From Vitrella brassicaformis (lineage: Eukaryota; Sar; Vitrellaceae), in assembly GCA_001179505.1 (NCBI GenBank), contig CDMY01000248.1:1-40486 (forward strand): DNA of 40,486 bases, given 5' to 3'. Below, one piece after another: positions 19,506 through 30,500 of this stretch. The position numbers were made by a program, and so were the translations under genes. Below the pieces are notes generated by a model. That model saw only the letters and a program-made list of their open reading frames with translations, was not told the DNA's origin and did no database searches. Within the stretch, counting starts at the first letter, position 1. Each line of letters opens with the position of its first letter.

Positions 19506-22334
19506 TCACCTACCTACCGTGTTTTCGAGAAGGTTGTTGCGGCTGGCGATCTTGTGCGCCCGGCTCAGCAGAAACTGACACACACACGCACACAATACAG
19601 CCAGCAATGCTACAATGACGCGACACACACACCTGTTGCAGGTTCTCCATCAGGAAGCGGAGAGCCTGAACGCAAAAAGACAGCTCAAGGCACGGATTGG
19701 GGTACTGCGGTGCGGCTTTCCCCAGCTTCCTCCCTCCTCCCTCCCGTACCGACGGGAATCGAGCTCTGTCGAGGCCCCGATAGAAGAGCGGGTATTCGAG
19801 GCCAGGGGGGTCAGACAAGGGGTCACGCAGAAACGACCGGGACGACGCACACACCATCACCATCCGCAAAGGCACCTGAACAATGAAAGAGAGGGAGACG
19901 CGCGCAGCAATGCACCGATACACTCCCTCCCTGCACGGTGTGTCTCGCTTCATGCACTTGCCTCGACGTATTTGGCCATGAGAAGCAACAGGTGGATGAG
20001 AAATCCGAGCGCCGTGGCGACCTTCTCCTCCTCGCGCAAATCTGAACGACAGACAGAGGCCATCCATCTTTGAGGACAATACAGACAATCGACATCGTCT
20101 GTGTGTTGCGTGCTTACCTTGTCTGTTGAGCACGTCGATGGATGGCAGGGGGATGCCACGAATGGACCGGTGGCGGCCTACGGGGAGAGAGGGAGCGGAC
20201 ATGCGCCAGGCGGATGGCCGGGTGGGTGTTGATCGCTCGTGTGGTACCCACCTACCGTTGTTTTCTATTGGGTAGACTTGGAACAACTCGTACAGCATGC
20301 GGGTGCGCCGACAGTACAACGCTGAGTGAGGTGGAGGGGACAACATGACGGCATATCCAGACGTGGCTTCTCTGGCCACTCACCTTGCTGTATGGCCCTC
20401 AGGTCTGTTTTGGACGACGGCAGGTCCTTGACAGACTGATACACACCAACAGCAGCGTTGCCCGGTGAGTGGTGTGGCCATCATATCCCCTGTCTGTCGT
20501 GTGTCTTGTATCTACCTGTCCCAGCCGGAGCTTCACGGACTGCAGCCCACGCTGACACCGACGCAACCTGCATACGCACAAGCACACCACACCGCACCAC
20601 AGGCACATTGTGCACGTTGTTGCGGAGAGTCCTGCTGCATGCACGTCAGTCATACCTTTCCCGTCTCTTCTGCCGCTGCGCCTTCTCTTCGGCCAAACGA
20701 GACTCGCCTGAAAGCATGTACGACACACAAGACAGAGGGAAGACGGCGCGTGTATCAAGGGTCATCCATCCATCCATCCATCCATTTCTCGTCGTCATCT
20801 TTTAGGTACCCTTTTGCAGCTCGTCTCTCTTTGCCTGCAGGAGGACCCTCGTCTTCTGGAGCCTCGCCTGAACCGCCTTGAGGCGCTGCTGCAATGAGGA
20901 CATCTGAATGTGTACACAATCACACACAAGAGGAGAGTCTCGTTTCTATGCCCAATGGTCGCCATTGAGGCTGGCTGCATGTATCTTACCGATGGGGAGG
21001 TGGTGTCTGACACGGCCTCGTCGGGCTTGGGCGACAGATGGGCTGAATGGCGTATACACACATGACGCCACGAGGCAAATCAATCATCGTTTGCGTGTGT
21101 GTGCATTGCATCGCATGTACCGTTGATTTGGGTGAGGAGGTGCTGTGTGTCATTGATGGCCACCCGCCGCCTCGTGATCTCCTTGCCAAGCCGCTCGCCG
21201 TGCGCACAGATCTGGGACGTCGTGATCTGACACATGCACGCAGGCAAAGAGGCAAACAGCACAGACACCCCCTGTCAAGGCATCCATCCACGCATCCCCT
21301 GTCCATGCTTCCCAGCTGCGTACCGTCTTGCTGCCCTTCGGGGCCGCATTCGAATTGACAACCTCGCGAGGCGATGCCTGAACACACAACGACAGACAGA
21401 CGAGAGCAAACTCGCATCATTCCATCTCGTCTCGCCTCACCTCCTTGATGCCGACAATGTCCCCGCTGTTGCCCTGTGCCCTGCCGGCAGCAGCAGTGGC
21501 TGCTGCAAACGACACGTTGGTGAGACCGAGGCTGGCCAGGCCGGTGGGGCTGCTGTCGGGCGAGGCGGGGAAGGGCTGCACAGGGGGTGGGGGTGGCGTC
21601 TGTGGGTGTGGCTGGGGCGGCAAGGTGCCCCTGAATGTGTGCCACAGGTCGCACATCTTGACCAGGATGGTCGTGGGGGGCACCGGAGGAAGGCGCGACA
21701 GCTGACAGACAATGGGAAATGAATCACGAGTGTAGCAAGGGTGGATGGTCTTGCGTACGTCATGTCCGATGGGGTGCAGCTCCATGAGGCTGAAGAGCAG
21801 CTTGAGGCGCCGTGGCGGAGTGGTGCTGTCCTCCTTGGCAGCATCCCCTTCCACCGTCACCGTGGCCTCGAGTCGAGAAACGCACACCTCCACCTCTGCA
21901 CGGACACCACCCAACCAGCAGGCAAGGGACACCCTCAGCCTGTATGAGGCTCGCGCATTTAGCCGTACCTACCTCTCAGGTTGCGGTAGAACGAGTCGAG
22001 CTGATTCTCGAGATCCCATCCTGGGTTCTGCAACCATCCCCCCCAAACACAAGAGTAGCACTGCACAATGACGAGTCCCGTTGGCGGCGTACCATTGTGT
22101 TGAAGAATGGTTTGCTGACAGCGATTTGCCCGATCTCATCGGGAGTGTTGAGCTCCATGGTGAAGCCCCGCATGTACTCTGGATCCAGGTTGCGAATCGC
22201 TATCTCCTGCACGTGACGCAGCCGACGCTGAAAGATGCCAATACACATGCATATTCACGTCACCTTCCGCACCGATGTGAGCAGCCCTTCCGCCCTTGCC
22301 AGTCGTTCACCTGCATGGGTTTGAGTGTCGGCAT
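19506..22334 (-). CDS. UVRAG: UVRAG/Vps38-like subunit of the Vps34 PI3-kinase complex II
   Basis: UVRAG/Vps38 is part of the Beclin1-Vps34-Vps15 complex, which makes PI3P on endosomes. The start is ATG 22334-22332 in a tiny first exon (MPTLKPMQ) joined in phase to RRLRHVQEIAIRNL, the family hallmark. A C2-like part follows: NPGWDLENQLDSFYRNLR and LFSLMELHPIGHDV. After it come a P-rich loop, short coiled-coil exons (LQQRLKAVQARLQKTRVLLQ) and the BARA-like end: MLYELFQVYPIEN, IRGIPLPSIDVLN, EEKVATALGFLIHLLLLMAK, VPLRMVMV, YPLFYRGLDRARFP and CVQALRFLMENLQQ. The last exon ends at stop 19508-19506 (RNNLLENTVGR). About 14 exons. It is divergent from GPATCH1, with 265 bases between the start codons. 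Identity is strong; a few internal borders are approximate. Confidence 0.88.
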
Positions 22335-22437
22335 TGTGGAGTGATGCCCAGCCGGGCTGTCAGATCCTGCTCTGCTGAGCCCCCTGCGCAACGGGGCACA
22401 CGCACACAAGAAGAGCTGCCCCCCTGATGCCTTTCTA

Positions 22438-22461
22438 AGCTCGCACATAAGCTCGCAAATG
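22438..22461 (+). promoter_or_regulatory. Direct-repeat promoter element, copy 1
   Basis: AGCTCGCA, four bases, then AGCTCGCAAATG. It lies between the divergent UVRAG and GPATCH1 starts, 104 bases from the first and 139 from the second. A near-identical element with a five-base spacer sits between the ferlin and F-box/SMC genes. A role as a shared bidirectional promoter site is inferred from this position. Confidence 0.6.
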
Positions 22462-22599
22462 GGGACGAGGAGAAGAGAGGAGAAAGATGAGGACGCAAGA
22501 GGCGTGTGAACATCTGAGCACCTAGATCCGACACAGATCAGGTGACAGCAGCCTTGTCAGGCACGCCGCAGTTGATGCATGTGTTGTTCCCTGCATAGG

Positions 22600-25559
22600 A
22601 TGGAGAAGCGGAAGGGCCGCGGGAGGGCGATGGACGACGCCATCGACCTGGAAGCAGACGACAAGAAAGTCGCAACCTTCCTCGGCACGCCACTCGTAAG
22701 CAGAACCTGACTCGCAGCAGCACGCGACAAATGATCCATGGCTTCTGGTTGGCCATTGCTGCAGTCCAAGAAAGATATAGATGAGCTGGACGAGGAGGAG
22801 CGGGCCAAGCGGCTGCGCGGCGTCAAACCATGGGAGCAGATTGTCACCGACGAGAAGGGTCGTAGGAGGTGAGTGGGCGAGGGAGGGAGGGAGACAGGCA
22901 GCACACGATCACATAGTTAGGTGTACGTGCCACGTTGTGTCAGGTTTCATGGCGCATTCACCGGAGGCTTCTCTGCCGGCTACTTCAACACCGTGGGCAC
23001 GGCAGAAGGTAACCATTGAACACCACAACAGATTCAGACACGGCGACGTTCTTGACACATGGATTCGGCTGCCGCTTCTCAGGCTGGGCTCCCAGCGAAT
23101 TCAGATCGTCACGCGACAAGCGAGGTGAGCATTGACACTGACCTGTGTGTATGCATGGGGGACCCGTGTCACTACGTCTCTTTCCTTGGTCTCCTTGCCT
23201 GTCAGCCGACCGCAGAGAGCAGCGCGTTGAGGACTTCATGGACGAAGAGGATCTGCAGGTACACTCACACGCAGTACACAGGCAACACAAACCCTCGTTG
23301 ACCCGCTCGGTCTTTCCGTTGCAGAGCGCTACTCTCGCCGGCCGCACCATCAAGACCACCTCTGAGTTCGCACCTCAGCGCCGCCCGCCCCCACCCAAAG
23401 CTGCAGAGGATGCGGATGCCGATGCTGACATGGGCGAGGGCGGCGAGGGGGAGGAGGAGGGGACCGGCGTGAGGGATCTCGGGCTGTCAAGCCATGTGGC
23501 GCAGATGATGGTCACTCCTACTGACGCATCCATCGGTGGGTGAGCCGGACAGACAGCCTGATGGAAGGAGAAGCGTAGAAGCAACAGCGACATCGCGTCT
23601 GTGTTGTATTTTTTGTCAGGTTTCCGTCTGCTCAAGGCGATGGGTTGGCGAGAGGGTCGGCCAGTCGGCATTGCCAAAGCCAAGAAGGCGCCCAAACACA
23701 TCCAAGAGGCCCTGGACAAGATGAAGGAGCAACCACAGCCCCCCAAGCACGACCAAGACGTGACGACCGACAGGAGCGGAGCCGCTGCTCCACCTCAAGA
23801 TGTAAAGCGAGAAGACACCGAGCAACCCGAGCCCAAGAAGGCCAAGCGTGTGATGGGCTGTGCCCTTCCCCCCTCTCTCGCCCTCCAACGCGACCGCGAG
23901 CGCGCCGCCCTCACTGGTGAGCTTGACCCCGAGGAGGAGCGGCTGCGTGAGGCCGAGGAGCGCCGCATGGAGCTCGAGAGGGACCTCCAGCTGCTGCTCA
24001 AACCCAAGACGGACTTCAAGGGCATCGGGTACGTCGGTGAGTCCCTCCGTGACCTCCTGGCGCCACCAAGCGTGACAGCAGCTGCCGGCAGCAGCAGCGA
24101 GGCAGGCGGTGAGGGCGGCAGGAGGAGGGTGGTACGCGGCGAGGCCTTCGGCATCGGCGCCTTCGAGGAGGCCGAGGAGTGGGAGGACATCTACCAGCTG
24201 GAGGACAAGAAGATCTTCCACAAGTCGCTCCCAGCTCCAGGCGACACCGAGGACGATGCACGGCCATCCCGCGGCCCTCGTGCGCTCGAAGGGCCAGCAG
24301 CCCCCCACGCCCTCACGGACCGAGAGCGACCTCAAGTGTTGGGCTTGCGCAAGACTGGTGAGCGGCGGTGCCAGACGGACGGGCGGCCCGCCCTACCAGG
24401 CTTTGTGCTCGGCGACTCGCCCCTTGTCCTGCCGACCCCCGAGCCACCGCCACCAGTGCCCTCCCATTTCAAGGGCCGGCACGTGCCGACGCGTGAAGAG
24501 CTGGAAGAGGCGGACAGCGAGGAGTTTCGGCAGCTGCTGGAGCACTTCAAGAGCGTCAGGCCGCTCAAGGAGGAGAGCAAGAAGGCCGCAGATGAGAAGA
24601 AGGGGCCGCTTGACCCGTCCAAGAGAGGGGAGATGCTCGGCGAGACGCCCCTCCCTGACCGTGACAGCGACCGGCATGACGGCAGCAAGACAGAGGGAGC
24701 GGCTGCGGCTGCTGCTGCTGGAGGGGGGCGAAAGGGAGGGGCGATGTGGGCTAGCATGTCGGCTGAGATGAAGCAGAACATTCTCGGTAGCCTCTTCCCC
24801 GGCCGCTCTTTCGTCCGTGGCGGCACGCAAGACATGGGCGGCGAGAGGAAGGCCCTCCACAACCAGCCCTTCGAGAAAGACGCCGAGAAGCAAAAGCGGT
24901 ACGAGCGATTCTGCGACGCTCTGGAGGGCCGCGTGCAGCCATCGCAGGCCTACGCCGACGACGAGAAGATGGGCAAGGCGGCCGCAGCCCGCGAGCGAGA
25001 GGAGTTCGGTCGCGTCTACAAGCTGTTCCGCCAGAGCCACCCCGAGGCCCCCAGCACGCCAGCAGCCATCGAGCAGGCCGAAAAGGAAGAGGGCAATGCC
25101 GGGGGCGGCGTCGGGCTGCCCAATGCGCCGCCTAGCGACCCCGGCAAGCCAGTGCGCACGTCATGCAACTGGAAGCCCGAGCGGCTGCTATGCCGTCGAT
25201 TCGGTGTCCCCGACCCGTGGGCGAAGCAGCCCTTCTTCGATGACTCACGCGAGAGCGAGGGGGCGGCAGGGGGAGGCCTGCCGTCATTTCTCGACATTGT
25301 GCAGCGGGGCGTGCAGGCGGCATCGGCTGTCGGGCCTATGGGTGGGCAGATGACGATGGATGTGGGTGGCTTTGGCCCTGCTCCTGGGCTGGTTCCGCCG
25401 CAGCCGATTGCGCAGCAGAACGGTGCGGCTGCTGCAGCTGCAACTGCGATGGATGAGTGTGTGGAGGAGAAGGAGATGGAGCCAGAGTTGCCGCGGCCGC
25501 CAATTAGCCTTTTCAAGGCGATTTTCGAGTCAGATAGTGAGGGGGAGGAGGGTGGGTGA
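22600..25559 (+). CDS. GPATCH1: GPATCH1/TGH-type G-patch splicing factor
   Basis: The human and plant (TOUGH) homologues are spliceosome-associated G-patch proteins. Family landmarks run in order: [55 protein letters not shown], the G-patch core [92 protein letters not shown] and the end [18 protein letters not shown]. Several short 5' exons (22600-22695, 22765-22868 and others) are followed by one long last exon from about 23620 to the stop at 25557-25559. The lysine-rich C-terminal tail of the human protein is absent. A poly-Ala and Gly-rich insertion sits near 24690-24740. The start at 22600 ([13 protein letters not shown]) is followed by the expected acidic N-terminus. Confidence 0.93.
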
Positions 25560-26135
25560 GGGCGGGTGAGTCTGAGTCTGTGAATGGGGCCTCTGCTGTT
25601 CGGGTTGTGGTTTGTAGTCGCTCTTCTACCGACGCTCAGAAGGCGGCAGACAGATCAGGTCGCCTTCTGTTGGTCGGCGGAGAGGGCAGAACAAACCTGA
25701 ACGCCGATAGCAGGCCTGGTGTGTTGGCGCGCGAAAAGATGGCAATGAGAGCCGATGTCTGCCCGTTTCTGTTGTGCACGTGCTTATTTGCTGTGTCGTG
25801 TGATGTTCTGCACCGCTTTGCCGGGATGCTCCTCTCTTCTCAACGATATTTGAGAGAAGGGGTTCTTCCCGTATTGAGAGCTAGGACACCTCGACAGGCA
25901 AATGGGCCAAACACATGGCAATGTAGGCAATGTGTCGCGATTTGGACGTTCACTAGTTGACAACAGACGCATAGAATGGTCAACCCGTGTCTCACGCTTA
26001 TACACATCCATCCATCCAGCCATCCATCCCTCCCTCCACGTTCGAACAAAGCAAGAACAGATATGACAACAGATATAAAATGTAGACAGCGGTGGAAAGC
26101 TCTTCATCTTCAGCTCAGCACACCGCAACCACACA
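25560..26135. other. Convergent intergenic region with recurring element
   Basis: It lies between GPATCH1 (+) and the gap-broken gene (-). It holds an ATCC minisatellite (about 26007-26037) and a third copy of the 13-bp element. No gene is supported. Confidence 0.5.
26073..26085 (-). other. Recurring 13-bp element, copy 3
   Basis: Minus-strand CTACATTTTATAT, about 50 bases beyond the minus-strand stop at 26136. It matches copies 1 and 2 exactly and shares the flanking TG(T/C) on its 5' side. Confidence 0.6.
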
Positions 26136-27213
26136 TCACAGATGTGGCACACAGACACGAACGATGCCTTCTGTGTCAATCTGTGTCTCCCGTTTTCTTG
26201 TCCTGAAACCGCGGCATACACGAGTGTAAGCCGTCTTCAACAGGTGGGCCATGTCGATCTCACACTCCTGCCCCGAGGCTAGCGACGACACGAAAACACC
26301 GTGGTTGACGAGGGCGTCGCGATACTGCTTGTCCTCCTCGTCAGTTGCCGCTGGATCGGCGTAGATCAATAGTTCCTTGAAGAGCCGAATACTTGTTCGC
26401 TTCATGAGTTCGAAGAAGCTTTATCTGTGCGTATAGAGATGAGACATGACAAGAATTCGATGACAATCCTTTCCATCGGACATACTTGGACGTTTCTGAG
26501 TGTCCGCGTGGTGCTCTTGTGTCCGAGTGGGCAGGTTGGGNNNNNNNNNNNNNNNNNNNNNNNNNNNNNNNNNNNNNNNNNNNNNNNNNNNNNNNNNNNN
26601 NNNNNNNNNNNNNNNNNNNNNNNNNNNNNNNNNNNNNNNNNNNNNNNNNNNNNNNNNNNNNNNNNNNNNNNNNNNNNNNNNNNNNNNNNNNNNNNNNNNN
26701 NNNNNNNNNNNNNNNNNNNNNNNNNNNNNNNNNNNNNNNNNNNNNNNNNNNNNNNNNNNNNNNNNNNNNNNNNNNNNNNNNNNNNNNNNNNNNNNNNNNN
26801 NNNNNNNNNNNNNNNNNNNNNNNNNNNNNNNNNNNNNNNNGGGGGGGGGGGGGGGGTTGGCTGACTGTGGTGTGGGTGGTCTGGGCGGTAACGGCGTCGA
26901 TGAATCTTCGCAGAAGTTGATGAGTTGCCTGGCTTGACGCTGCTCTCTCGCCGATAGCACATGCGAGCCAAGTGTAATGTGAGGAGCCTCCTTGGCAATC
27001 TCGGCCGCCTGATCGATAGGGGATTCCCACCTTGATCTCATAGATTGCTCATCGTGACCCAGGGAGTTCAGGATCCGAATGGCGTTTTCAGCACATAGAG
27101 GGGGCGGGGACAGAATCCCGTCCTTCTTCATGAGGTCCGCCCGGTGGCTGCGGCAACTGATAGATGCAGGGCCCTGACGTGACTTCGCCTCCCTCGCCTC
27201 GAATCTCTGACAC
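26136..27213 (-). CDS. Unrecognised protein, interrupted by an assembly gap
   Basis: Two coding stretches flank 300 Ns. The upstream one begins after an acceptor at 27214 (CQRFEAREAKSRQGPAS) and continues MKKDGILSPPPLCAENAIRI, DQAAEIAKEAPHITLGSHVL and REQRQARQLINFCEDS before a P-rich run into the gap. The downstream one reads FFELMKRTSIRLFKELLIYA, TDEEDKQYRDALVNHGVFVS and CEIDMAHLLKTAYTRVCRG to a stop at 26136-26138. The true start is not visible; exons may lie further upstream, toward 27436. The protein looks soluble, helical and charged. I recognise no family. It lies directly downstream of the ferlin on the same strand. Confidence 0.5.
26541..26840. other. Assembly gap of exactly 300 N, bordered by a G16 run
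   Basis: There are 300 undetermined bases, followed directly by 16 consecutive G (26841-26856). The round size suggests a scaffold gap. The G run probably marks where sequencing failed. The gap falls inside the unrecognised minus-strand gene. Confidence 0.98.
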
Positions 27214-27597
27214 CTGCACCATACACACAAATGTTCGTGGACATTCCTGAATAACCGCTTACGTACCATCGTTGATAATTGTTCAACGCTACGAGGAAGC
27301 ATTGTGCTCGATACGGCAACCGCGACTGTCTGTCCGCACGGTGGAGGGGCGGGCGAAGGACAAGGACGAGTGCTGTCCCGAGAAGCTGCCTTGTATGGGG
27401 GCGGGAGGGATTGCGGCCGGATTCAAATATAGCCAAAAAAGTCGTGATGTCTCGTCGCCATCCGTAAAATTACTGATGGTCTTCCCTCCAGAGTCTGTTT
27501 GCTCCCAAGAGTTTGAACAATACAAGTGAAAAGTCTCCGTCTCACGCACGTCAGTCGCGTCACGCACACACACGTACAGACAGGCAGGCACACGGCA

Positions 27598-30500
27598 TCA
27601 CCTCATGAAGAACACTATGTACAGGACGAGCAATGCCACTCCACAGAGCTCCACAATGACGACAGTCTTGGGCAAATCCAGCATGTACTGTTGCAAAATG
27701 ATGGCCAGCACCAGCACAGCCGCCAGCATCGACATCATCATACGCTTCCAACGCTTTTCCGCCTAATCACATAGACAGAGAGAGAGAGGGACGTGGACCT
27801 GCTGCATGGGCTGTCGTGATGAGTTTACCTCTTTGGCATAGTCCGACATTCTGAGGGCGAATCCTGTGGTGGTGATATATTGGCGATTCTCCGTCACCTG
27901 ATGAGAGTGTAAGTAAATAAGAAGGAAAGGAAGACACATTGATCAGGGTTGGGGGGGGGGAGGCGTCGCTTTACTGACTGCGGGCAGGTGTGGGTCTTTG
28001 TTTGGCTCCTCGCGACCTTTGCCAACTGGGGACTGGGTTGCCTGCACGTACACGGGCATTAGTGCGCTCAACTCGCTGTGTCTCCGTGCCTACCATGAGC
28101 TTCGGGACAATCGAGATCTCAACGTGAACATCCCCTCTCGCCTGCTGTGGGTAGGCCGGATGGGTCATGCGCAGCCACGCCTGAGGCAGCTTGACTATGT
28201 CTTTCCGTTTTCGGGCCTGGCAGACACGCGGCAACAAGTAGCCATGCTCCACGAGAAACCACGGTCCCCTTGACCTTGAGCAGGTCGCCGCCGAGATCCA
28301 CTGTGCACTCGCTCAGGGCGTCGTTTGCTGAGATTATATTGCGATTCCACACCTGGCGACCGATACAGAAGGATGACAAGTCACCAGTCTCTCTCTGGCT
28401 GTGTCTCTCACTTGGAACTTGAGTGTAGGAAATTTCGGCGGCACGTCGACCATGAAGACGAACCGCCAATTGAAGGTCGCGGTCCCATCCTGAATGCAAT
28501 GAGATAAAGCCGATTGCTTGCGAGGGCGGCCGGTGTGTCTCATCTTGCCTGCGAGTTCCAGTGTGTGTCGGTGTCTTGATCGACTGTCTTGCCGTCGTCA
28601 TTGGTGAAAATGCCCCGTACGAACACGGACACAGTCTTCTGGCTGTCCAGGGGGATGTTCTGATGGCACAAGGCACCCAGGCATGGCCATCGGGTGTGAC
28701 AAATCGGGCTCGCCTCACCCTGCATTTCCACACAACGATTCGTATTTGGAAGGGCTCTGCCTCCTGAGACATCAAACTCTCCACAGGCCTTCGGCAACAA
28801 CCCAAGAAGCGCACACATTCATCAGCCGTCTTTCTTTGTGTCCTGTCGGGTGTCACCTAAGCTGCGCATCTTCAGCTGTGAGCACCTCACACCAGCCGCG
28901 AAAGGTGCCGTGGCTGAGTAATGACCCGTCTGTGAGGAGCTGCCGCTCTTCTATGGGTATCTGTTTGTCGCTCTGCATCAGCTGTCTCCACCGTGGGTGG
29001 AACCACCGATCCTCCAGGTCTATCAATGTGCGGCCGATGGCCTCGTCGGCGAGGGAGCCCGACGTCCTGTGAACACAGAAGCGCCAATCAGCAGAATACG
29101 TGCGCGAGGGCGGGCTTTGTTGCTTACCTATTCATGACAGAGACGCTGAGAAGTGTGCACTCTGGGAAAAAGCAGTCGAGCTGGTAGCATTTGTTGAACT
29201 CTGGATTTCTTGAAAGCACTGCGTTGCTTGAATCGCGGACCGTGTGGAAGCCCTCCAAGTGCTCTGGGCCGTTCGTCAGCCATAGATAAGCCCTGACAAG
29301 CAGGCAGACAAGCAATCGATCCCATTGCTACTCATCCTTTCGTCTCACCTTGGGTCTCTCACGGCGCTGCGGGCCAGGAGGCTGTGTGCTGATAAAGCGT
29401 ATACACGGACAGTGAGGTTCTTGGCCTCCTCAATAGCATTCTTCAGATCTTCGATCTTAGACTTATCTCTGATAAAAGGACCAGCCGAGGAAGGATTGAC
29501 AAGCCTTCCGTGAGTTGTACGCCTTCTGCCCACCTTCTCATCCCCTCTGGCACGACCTGGCAGATGAACTTGAGGTACCCCACTGTCTCCGGCTCTCCAA
29601 TCACATTGGCCTTGAATATCGGCACCGTCGTATACGGCAGCTCATTTGCATCGAGGTCGCGCTCCAGCTCGCATGTCATTTCCGGCCGGTCGTCAGCGAT
29701 GGCCGTGTCATCGTCCACACGCCACTCGAAGTCGGCTAAATCATCGGCGAGTGCGGATGTGATGCCGAAGTCCGGCATTTGGTTGTCTGGGAAGACGGCC
29801 TCGAAGTGGTCAATGTGGTATGAATGCTGGTTCAGCATGGCGGGGTTTTCGAGGGGAATCTGTAGGGTGGGGTCGCGAGCTCGAAGGGCTTCGATGGTGC
29901 CCTCCTGCTGGAAAGAAAAGAGCAGTGAAGAGGGAAGTGCAGCAGTAGGTGGTGTCGCCTGTTACCGTTTCTTCATCACTGTCGGCCTCTGCCGTCTGCA
30001 GGAGGATCGACAACAGGCTTGACGGGGGTTGCGTCTCCATGTGTTGCATTTCTTACAAAGGACATGACTGTGGAGCGTCTTTGTCTGGTGCGAAAGATGG
30101 AGGCGCGAGATATCTCATTGCAAGCCATTCGCTTCTCGATCTCATGGATCTCGTGTGAGGTCAAGTGGCGAAAGTCATCCCGCAGCTGCGACAAGAGGAA
30201 AGTGGATGCATGTCTCACCCACCAATGCAGCAGCGGTTATGCTTACATCTCTTCTCTGCTCTTCTGTGAGTCACGGGTAGAAGGGGTTGAGATGGATGTA
30301 TGCGTGGCCTATTTCGACGTGGCCAAACGCCGCCCTGTCCAGCACTGTCACCTCCAGGTTGCTCTATACGTCACACGAAACCTGTGACACACCTGTCGCG
30401 TTGTCTCGCTGTGAACGACCCACCTGATATATTGGGTTCTTGTAGAGATCGACTTCGATCTCCATGGTCTCGAGGTAATTGTACTTACCACCCGCTCCCT

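Noticed and set aside
23616-25516. Long minus-strand frames opposite GPATCH1
   Set aside because: The plus strand encodes clear GPATCH1 motifs throughout. The opposite frames are leucine- and serine-rich shadows.
26421-27030. Open frames spanning the N gap on both strands
   Set aside because: The X runs come from the 300 undetermined bases, so continuity across the gap is not evidence of coding. Only the flanking minus-strand parts have coding character.
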